Positions 55,621-64,000 of a stretch of 64,000 nt of DNA are shown here, one piece after another (positions within the stretch are counted from its first letter, which is position 1; each line of letters begins with the position of its first letter). The notes under the pieces were generated by a model that saw only the letters and a list, made by a program, of their open reading frames with translations, searched no databases and was not told the DNA's origin. The translations under genes and the position numbers were made by a program. The stretch is from Tamarix chinensis (taxonomy: Eukaryota > Streptophyta > Magnoliopsida > Caryophyllales > Tamaricaceae), in assembly GCA_030549775.1 (NCBI GenBank), contig CM060173.1:39380610-39444609 (forward strand), in the 5' to 3' direction.

Positions 55621-58600
55621 TGAATTTATAACCTTTGAAATAGTAATTCTAAGGAGGAAAGCCAAGATGTGTTTAAATTTTTTTTTCCATTATAAAAAAA
55701 TAGAGTTATGGATTTGGGAGTTTGTTGAGTAATTTGATGATGATGGATATTTTTAATGATAAACTATCGTTGGCTTTTAGTTTTCTTGAAGGAAAGAGTT
55801 GGTAGAGGTTATGGAAGACCTATGGAAATGGAAGAATCTATATGAAGTTCTAGAAAAAGAACATCAACTTGTGCTTATTTATATTGCTATGCTTATGAAA
55901 TGCATATTTCTACTAGAAAAGCATACCATGATTGGTGTTTTTGAAATATATATTCTATTGAGAGAAACACACCCTAGGTATTTTTTTCCACCATCAAGTT
56001 TTTTTTTCTTAAAAAAATAGTACCTTTTTAAAAATCGAGTGACAATCTTCTTCTTTAATCTAACCCTTCATCTTCTTCCATGAACCCCTTTGCCATTGAA
56101 TTTCTCTACCCACAATATAACATTCCCTTACCTTCGCATTGTAACTCTACTTGCTATCGTGCTACTAACCATAATTGTTCTACCATTTGTTTTAACACAC
56201 CACTGCCTCTCCACCTATACTACATTGTAACTTTACCCTTTTCCATGCTCCACAACACCATCTTACTTAGTAACAAAATATACCTATATCTCCTCCTATT
56301 CAACTTCGTGAACTAATGTACCACGTACTACACTCTATAACTACTTCCCTCTGTCACCCTGCATAGCCATTTAATGATTGACACAATATGTAACAAAAAA
56401 TTTGCCTCCCCTACTAGTCATCTTTTATCAATGCCCATCCAGCCTCAAAACATAATCAAAGACTTCTCATCACTTAGCCAGCTCACTACTCAGGCAATCG
56501 CAAACAATACACTAGAACCCCACTGACTTCTACACTGCCCACTCTGGCATCCTTCCACGCCCACCACACAACCGTCACTACACAACCATGATGCCCTATA
56601 GCATCCTCAAAGACCACACTAGCCACACCGACTAATTTTTTTCTTTATTTTATCATTTTATTTATTTTCATTTCTCCTTTATTAATTGATTATATTTTCT
56701 TTTGTAGGTTAGCATATTCAATTATGAAATTCTATTAACCTATTGAAATTTTCATGCTTAATTGGGTATGTAAATGGATTGTATGCACTAATTGCTTGAT
56801 GTCCTTAGTGGTTTCAGGCACATTTTTTCAATTTCAAAATTGTTTGACCTATGGCGCCAAAATAAAATACAAACCTCCACTTCATCCTCTGAACAAGTTA
56901 GTGGTACCACCACTATCCTACCCTTAGTGGTGAATGAACATAAAATTCAATTTGCTAATGATTCTCAATGATCTAACCTATGATAAATTATCTAAGCGAG
57001 GAATGTTGAGCACTCACAATTTAATTTAAAAATGTCTTGAGAGTCTTAGTCTATTATGTGATATGGATTGCTTGTCTCGGTAAATAGGATGGATTGGATT
57101 TTTTAAACTAGAGACTCTTATCTAAGCCCCCACTACCCTCTACTTTTTAAGCTTATTTAAATTCTCCCTCCATAAGGAAAGAGTCAACTTTTTCCTTTTA
57201 GTCAGAACTTCTCCAAAAACTTTGCCTAAATGAATGAATACTTTCATTTACCTTAAGGTGGTGACAAACAATTCTCTTTTCATTTTCATGCATCCCAATT
57301 TTGCGGAACCATCATTGGAGCACCTGGTTATCAAGCTTCTTCCATTAGAACCTCCTCCATTTGTAGTCCTAGTTTTTGTTACATCCATCATTTCATGTCA
57401 AATATTATTTATGGTAGACTAAAGAGTGAGGGTGTGGCTACTAAAAGAAAGGTATTTCTTATTCAGCTATCATTCAAAATACAAGTGTTTTCTTACTTAA
57501 TCATATGTCTAGAGATAGTAACACCAGAGTAGGTAGAATTGTGATTTATGGTTACATCACTATACTTGCTATCCGTTTAGGTTTTTCTATCATTCTGAAT
57601 GAGTTGCAACCTTAAGATCATATCCCCAAGCTTGATCTTGCTTCTTGGATCCATATGAAATAGAAGATTATGGCTATATTCTTTTCCTTTAGCGAAATAA
57701 AATCTTCTCTCTTCCTTATCTTGATTTGACTAATATAAAGACTCTAAGAAATTGTTACTATGACATTGGTGTTTTTGCGGAAGAATCATATGATGATGAA
57801 GATTTGTCTTGTGTAGATTTTTGAAAAGAAGTTATTATATTGCCTCTCAAAATTGAGGCAGGTGGTTCTTCTTGTATGCCTCATACTAATGTGCCTAAAT
57901 TTGATGAAGGTAGTGATGGTAAAGTTTCTTCTATCCACCGTTCTATTTCTTGTAGAGTTAAAAATAAACAAAGCCACCCACGTGATTGTCTAAATCCAAT
58001 TAACGACATATTTTAGCTCTTATAAAACTTATAGTTTGCATGAAAAGTTTCTCCACCATCCCCACTTGCTTGACAAGGAGTTGGTGAGTCCCTTCTCCCA
58101 TCTAACATTTTTTATTATTATTTTCATTGAGGTCATTGCAAAATTAAAGCACGAGGAAGGGTACTTACTCTATTTATTGGCGTGCTCATATTTTAGCATA
58201 GTTGATTTCAATCTATTTTGTTGCATAGTTTGTTATCTAGTCTTATATTGCATGGACTCTAAGAATTTTGGTGATATGGATAAGTTAAAATTATTATATC
58301 TTGTATGTTTCATTTAAAAACTAGCATAATATTGTTCTCTTTCCTCTAAGTTGCATCTTACTATTTTTTTACACTATGATATTGTTTGTGTGATTGCTAT
58401 ATCTAGCTTATTGGTATTTGATTATTGGTAGAAGCTTTTACCATGATCCATTTAAGTAGTACCTAGACTCCCATGGTCACTATTCTTGCACTTTGAATTA
58501 CTAGAGAATTATTTGGAAAAAAAGGAGCATATCCTATTTTAGAAAAATAAAGTTAAAAAGTGTGTTTTACAGCTACATGACATTGCACCCTCAAAATAAT

Positions 58601-59560
58601 GACTATCAAGTCAATAGGTAGTATTCATAAAAAGAAAGAAAATAAAAAGAAAAATGGAATCAAATATTCCTTTGAGATTTTATTTAGAAATAATAAGACG
58701 CATGTGTGTAGAGGTAAGTGCCTCTTGTGCGGGCAATTCTAGGGAGTTAAGATAATGTGGTTTTTCTCCATAACCATAATATGATATCAATGATTCATAA
58801 GACTACTCTTTTGCACACAAATTCCCATAGATACATTATGCTTATGTTGAATGTTTGGAATTTAATTTTGTATCCAACTTGAGGTTTATAGATTTGCGGC
58901 CACATGTTTTTCATTGAAATAACCAATTATATAAAATCTTTAACTTCATTTTTATCTAGAGCTCTCCACCCCTATATTTCATGTTTTTTTGTTCATCCAT
59001 TAGAGTTTTAATTTAGAGTGACCAAAATTCTAAGTATGGAGAAGTTGATAAATGAATTTATTAACTTGTTTCTCATAATAGTGTTAGTTTGCATGCATTT
59101 CTATATTTTTATATTAGAAATAGCACCTTTATCTTGGGATACTACTATATTTCTTTATTTTCCTTGTAGATACGTTATATTAGAGGAAAAAGATGTAAAA
59201 TGGATTACAGTAGTGTGCAAATGAGTCTCAAATAAAAATGGGTACAACCATGAGAAGAAGGTAGAAAAGAAGTTTGTAGAGCTCTATATTATTAGAAATT
59301 ACACCCATGCATTTTACAAATAAAAAAGTGATACATTGGCAAGTTATGTATAAAGGAACATTAGTGATTTTTTGTAATACAACCCTCAACACTACTCTAC
59401 AAAAGAAATAAATGGTGGTGCAAATTATTTTTTAGAGGGTTGATATTTGGAATATGTTTTTTCTCACTGTTCATCTTCATTTTTAAAGCTTTATATCAAA
59501 AGAGAAAGACACGTATTCACCATTATAATTTAATTTTAAAGCTTTTGCATTGAAAAAAAT
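55621..59560 (+). other. Ath-3 3' region / unassigned decayed DNA
   Basis: About 4 kb without a recognisable domain, between an Athila integrase and an Athila-like LTR on the same strand. That is where Athila elements carry an env-like region. Short frames (55,799-56,020; 56,080-56,316; 57,234-57,422; 57,786-57,977 minus; 58,036-58,317; 59,018-59,224) show no domain. A pyrimidine-rich stretch at 56,060-56,640 and an ATGGCGCC near 56,849 hint at a separate decayed ORF. I cannot prove an env-like protein. Confidence 0.3.
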
Positions 59561-60331
59561 TTGGTGATTAACTTTTCATCTCTCCAACACATTAGTTCTA
59601 TCTTCTAATATATTACCCTATTTATTTCATTCATATCTAAATTCTCTATAATGTATATTGATTTAACTATGTGTGATTAATTTATAGATTTAGGATTGAA
59701 TTAAGTCTAATTTTGTAGTGAATAAATTAATTGATTTGATTATGTATGTGAACTACTTGATTTTGTTATTCAATTGCTAGAGCTTTAATTTTAATTGAAT
59801 TAATTGATCACCAATTTAATTAGATGGAAGAAATCAAGTAAAGAACCAAAAGGTGAAGATTAATATGAGAATTTGAAGATTGAGAAAGAAATCTAGAATT
59901 AGGAAAGTACACTAGAGTTTCTTAGGAATTAGATTGAATTAGCTTGAACCTAGTGAATTTAAGCTGGCTTAATGCCATGAAAATAAGCTATTAAGATGTA
60001 TTAAATTATACTTTTAGATCTAGAAAGAGATTATTAGTTACTATTTGTTAGTTCTTCTTTATGAATAGAGTAATTAGTTTAATAAGTGATTAACTCATTT
60101 GTAAACATCTAAATTTTTGTCGAAATTAAAATGTAGGATTTTTTTATTTTATTGGATTTCTTTAAGTTTTTCCTATCATAACTAATTTCTTTTAAGGTTA
60201 TCGCCTTTTCTTTGATCCACTTGGTCTAAATAGTCTTAATTGATGAAAATTTAATATTTAACAATAATTCCTTGGGGACACAACCTTTACATACCATAAT
60301 GAGTCGACACACTTGTGGATTTGGGCCATCA
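59560..60331 (+). repeat. Ath-3 LTR-like segment (R-U5)
   Basis: Resembles the complement of the Ath-2 LTR: ATTGATCACCAATTTAATTAG near 59,802, ATTCCTTGGGGACAC near 60,265 and GAGTCGACACAC near 60,301 (Ath-2: ATTCCTTGTGGGTTCGACTCC). A CA end is possible at 60,331. Heavily diverged. Confidence 0.45.
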
Positions 60332-60334
60332 ATG

Positions 60335-61006
60335 TGTAAAAAACTAGAGTAGGGAAATGGGAGAAGTAGAGAGAGGAAGGAAAAGGATTGGATTAGTCAT
60401 GTATGGTAGATGAGAAGGAAGAATAAGGATAAAGGAAATAATATAAGGCCTTTTCTGGTAAAAACTAAATAAAATAATGAGATTAGAGAGGGGTTTTATA
60501 GCCAATTAGTGATGGTGAAGTTTGCTAGAGAGGTGTGATAGAGTAAGGTTTGTGTAGGGGGGAAGGTGTTGAGAAAGGAAAGAGAAGAAGTCATGTGCAT
60601 AGTGGTGCTTGGCTCAAAGAAAATAGGAGCAGCATGCCAACTCAGGCAGGGGAAAAGAAAACAAAAAAAAAGGGGAAAGGGCGAAATAAAGAGGGGAAAG
60701 AATATTAAAAAAAGAGATGTAAGGTTAGGGTTAGAAATTGGTTTAAATTTTTGGTTAAAGAATTAATATAATAATTAATTTATGAATCATCTAACGGTTA
60801 GGGTACTCAGTTTGGGAAAAAATTAGGACAAAATTAACCAATTTAGGGTGGGTTTAGTAATAAAAACAAAAGATAAAAATAAATAGGAATTTTACTCGGT
60901 TATGGATTAAAGGTTAATAAAAATAATTAAGCTAAGGTTTAAGGGTTATATTTTGACTAAAGACTAAAAACACAAAATAAAGGTTATAAAATTTTGAGGT
61001 GTTACA
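60335..61006 (-). mobile_element. LX-5: 5' part of an LX-type long LTR
   Basis: The minus strand starts TGTAACACCTCAAAATTTTA at 61,006, has a polypyrimidine stretch (60,640-60,760) and a box GGCTATAAAACCCC (60,491-60,503), in the same order as LX-3. It is truncated downstream near 60,335. The 66-residue Lys-rich plus-strand frame at 60,566-60,766 is composition only. Confidence 0.55.
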
Positions 61007-61454
61007 CTTATTTCTTATTTGTTCTCATGTAATTAGAGTTGTTGATTTTAGGCTAAATACTTGATACACAAAAATCTATAAAGTCATTAACTACTTATCT
61101 ATTTATAAATTTCTCATGGATGTGGAGCTCCTATGTGATTATTTGAAAAATAGAACCTCCCCTAAGGCCATAATTCAAGATGAAATGAAAAAGGCACATA
61201 AGTGTCTTACTTAGCCCTTCATTTGTGATGTGTATATAGGCTCAAATTTCCTTGTTCCTTTGTGAGACTTGTTATGGAGTGCCTCACTACTACTTTGTTC
61301 CTACTCAAACTAAATGGTAATATGTTTGGTTTTTTCAAGGGTCATCAAGGATTAAGGTAGGAGGATCTAATCCCCACTCAACCTTTTGTCTCGTAAATGG
61401 ACTATTTCTCTAGGGAGTTAAAATATTTTTAGCAATCATAAAGGGTTTTCTTTC
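61007..61454. other. Unassigned
   Basis: No domain found. It is probably decayed pol sequence of Chr-3 or flank. Confidence 0.25.
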
Positions 61455-61690
61455 TGTTATAGGTGATGCAACCAAGGAGCTGGACTTGTTAATTATACAC
61501 TTGGGGATGATGCAAATCCTTCACAAGACCCTTTATCGCTTCCAAGTGGTCCAATTACAAGACTTAGAGCCAAACATTTCAAGGGCTGAGTCTAAACAGA
61601 CCAAGATGGGCTCAAATAATAATCAAGACTTAGTCAACATCATCAAAGAAGTTGAAGAGACTAATATTTATGCAAAAATGTTTCCAACAT
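61455..61690 (+). pseudogene. Chr-3: C-terminal end of Ty3/gypsy pol
   Basis: Plus strand reads GDDANPSQDPLSLPSGPITR then LRAKHFKG and a stop at about 61,585. The PSGPITRxRAKxF motif closes the polyprotein in several plant Ty3/gypsy families, just before the 3' LTR. Nothing upstream is recognisable. Confidence 0.6.
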
Positions 61691-62480
61691 GATCTAATCA
61701 TCAAAAGGCATGAATTTCATGAGTTTCAAGATATTAAATAGAACATTAAAACATGGTCCTAAATGGACTTGAATGGCCTTTAGAAGTCTAAGAGGCCTAA
61801 AAAAACGTGGGAACTTGTTTATTTTATTGTTTGTGCTATTTTAAAGCTTTAATTATGACTTTTCCTATTCTAGGAGGGTGTTTTAAAAGCTTTACTTATG
61901 ATTTTTCGTATTCTAGCTTTATTTATGACTTTTCCTATTCTAGGAGGGTATTTTAAAGCTTTAGTTGTGACTTTTCCTATTCTTGGAGGTTGTTCCAAGT
62001 ACATATATAGGTATTTTGAGATGAATAAGGATATATAACGTTTTCAAAAATTATCATATTTGTGAGGTTTTGTGTTCCTCTTCGTTCTTAAAAGAACTTG
62101 TAGAACTTATCAAGTTAATCTTGTGGCGTTCAAACAACCGAAGTTATCACCTTGATTGTTGAGAGATTCTCAAGTTTTCTAGGTGTGGCGTTTCAATCCT
62201 TCGTAGTCTTGGTTTTCATCTTCTTAGGTGTTGGGTCAAGGCTCAAGCAATCTTGTCTTCATGATCTTGGGGTTTTAAACGATCGTTGCTATTGGGTTTC
62301 ATCACAGCCTTAAGGATTTTGCACCTAAATTTTGTGGATTACCTTATCTTACTTAGTAAGGGGGATGTCTCCTCGATGTGTATTATTATGATGGGTTGCA
62401 AAATTTTAATGAGTTTTTTTATACTTCTAGCCAACCCTTTTTAAGTCTCATTTCTTTACGAGTGTTAGGGAGGAACCAAA
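61691..62480 (+). repeat. Chr-3 3' LTR (limits uncertain) with U3 repeats
   Basis: Four units of about 36-44 bp (61,840-61,975) share GCTTTANTTATGACTTTTCC and TATTCTAGGAGGGT. A TATATATAGG box is near 61,999-62,008. The remainder, TTGTGTTCCTCTTCGTTC onward, looks like R-U5. It ends before the LINE at about 62,480. Confidence 0.5.
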
Positions 62481-63740
62481 AAGGAGGGCATTCATAATTA
62501 TATTTATCTATCAAAGTGTATTTTCATTTTGGTACCTTGATATCTCCATGAACCCTTTCAAGTATAAAGTTGCTAATTATGAGATTTTTAATAATGGGCT
62601 TTGCAATCGATTGAAGTTTTTGTGTCCAAAATCCCTATCTTATGCTAGAAGATGTGAGCTCCTAAAGTTAATGGTTTAAGGTACTCTTAACATTTTGTTG
62701 GGAATTCTCCACACTATACTTTGTGTCTTTGTAGAAGCTTTTTGTGTTAAGGCAAACAAGCCTTAGTTACATGGAAACATGTGTGTTTTCCCTATAATGC
62801 GGTCGGTCTTGGTGTAAGGGATGTTTTTGCATGGAATAAATCTTTTCAATGTAAATATTTATGGTTACTCTAAGATGAGAAGTAATAGCTATAAACAAAG
62901 TGGGGTGAAGAGGATTCTATACTCCATATGACTCTTCTAATTTGACTAAAACTTATGGGATATTTATAAAGTTTAGTTGTTTATGATAAGATCTTATAGT
63001 GAGGTGAAGACTATATTTGTGTGAGGGATTGAAACTATATTCACTAGGCGTAATAATATTTTTGACCAAAGGGGTAAAAATATAGGGAATGGTGTGTTCA
63101 ATGAAGAGGATATAGAACTAAATGTTTCTCCTTGTCTTTATGGTGGGCTCTATTATGAAGTCTAAAAACACAATGCAAAGTAGGATTTTCAAATGGGTTG
63201 ATACACTGCCTTATTAGTTGAGTAGGGAGAAAAGATCATTCTCATTTGTCTTTTGATTGCCCATTGCTTCATTTGGTTTAGTAGGATTTATGTGGGTGGG
63301 TGGGTATCATACGAGGTTCTACTAACCTGTACATTGTTGTTCGGTGGCTAAGGAGAGGGAGAAAATGTAGTAAATTGATTAGTGAGGCCCATGCCCTAAC
63401 TTGTGCAATAACTATGTGTTTCTTTTAGAGATTAGGTAATGCTATAATTTTTTATTTAAGTGATGTGGATATTAGAAGTCTTATTATATGGATTAAATGT
63501 TTTGTGTATAATGATTTATGTATAAGATTTTTTAGCCTCTAGTACTTTAGGCACCAATTGTTTTGTTAGGCCCTAATTTTATTGATATAGCTACAATATC
63601 TATGGTAAGCTTGTTTATTCCTTGAAATGCCTAGTGTTTTTTATATGATGAGGTGATATAAAATTTACCCCTCATTTACTTGATGAGCACCTTAAAAACA
63701 ATATCAAAACTCATAAAATCTCTTTAGCAAAACAAAACAA
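62480..63740 (+). pseudogene. LINE (L1-type) 3' end
   Basis: Plus strand, several frames. The RT thumb region is at about 62,560-62,700 (YEIFNNGLCNRLKFLCPKSL, then SYARRCELLKLMV). Next is ALVTWKHVCFPYNAVGLGVR with DVFAWNKSFQCKYLWLL at about 62,757-62,875. The C-terminal zf-RVT-like part is at about 63,225-63,560 (HSHLSFDCPLLHLV; SDVDIRSLIIWIKCFVYN). Stops and shifts throughout. It is 5'-truncated, as LINE copies usually are. An A-rich stretch follows near 63,726-63,745. Confidence 0.65.
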
Positions 63741-64000
63741 AAAAATTAAGGAAAAATTAGAAGATACTAACTCTAAATTGGAATATAAGGAAAACAAGCA
63801 GAATCCTTAATATTTTCGTAATTCTAAACATGGGTTAAGGATACTAATATACCCAAAATCCACTAGGAGAAGAAGGGTAGAGGGGTATTTAATTGAAACC
63901 CTATTTATCCCTATGAAATTAAGCAAATGTATGGTAATTTTATCAAGGAATTAGCTAATTTCTCCTAAGGATCAAATAATGAATGCTGAAATAATGCTGC
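63741..64000. other. AT-rich end of window
   Basis: A short Lys-rich coding-like stretch (63,690-63,810, plus), but no identifiable domain. Confidence 0.25.

Overview
The window looks like nuclear intergenic DNA from a flowering plant. It is AT-rich and I find no intact host gene, no tRNA and no rRNA. Almost everything recognisable is a transposable element. The elements are plant-type: Ty3/gypsy LTR retrotransposons of Athila, Tat and chromovirus type, Ty1/copia, a CACTA (En/Spm) DNA transposon, a hAT-type MITE and a LINE. I cannot name the species.

Layout. 1-6.2 kb: decayed coiled-coil coding DNA, a minus-strand Tat-like gag/protease remnant (Tat-1), two related short LTRs (3,256 and 5,001), a complete hAT MITE with an 8-bp target duplication (3,817-4,356) and the tail of a copia element (Cop-2). 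6.2-20.1 kb: a family of very long LTRs, called LX here, starting TGTAA(C/T)(A/C)CCC and ending GGGTGTTACA. A 5.1-kb solo LTR (LX-2, target duplication ATAAT) sits inside an older copy (LX-1). A 3.6-kb solo LTR (LX-3, target duplication TATTG) lies beside it in opposite orientation. These LTRs carry minisatellites built on the self-complementary core CCGGTGGACCGG. 20.1-27.2 kb: a minus-strand Athila-like element (Ath-1).

27.5-53.9 kb is a nested stack. The outermost element is a minus-strand copia (Cop-1). Its 3' LTR is interrupted by a minus-strand CACTA element (28.7-41.3 kb). The CACTA transposase gene is in turn split by a minus-strand chromovirus-like element (Chr-1, 32,819-35,697). The copia pol is split a second time by a plus-strand chromovirus (Chr-2, 41,787-52,449, target duplication ATAGT), and Chr-2 contains a minus-strand Athila copy (Ath-2, 43.3-48.8 kb). 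53.9-64 kb holds a decayed plus-strand Athila (Ath-3), another LX fragment (LX-5), the 3' end of a further Ty3/gypsy element (Chr-3) and a LINE 3' end.

Every coding region seen is broken by stops, frameshifts or domain deletions, so nothing here should move by itself. The most unusual material is the LX long-LTR family with its shared dyad-symmetric minisatellites and a conserved hairpin plus splice-donor-like motif. Next come the palindromic minisatellites in the Athila LTRs, and an in-frame protease-RNase H fusion that has lost its reverse transcriptase.
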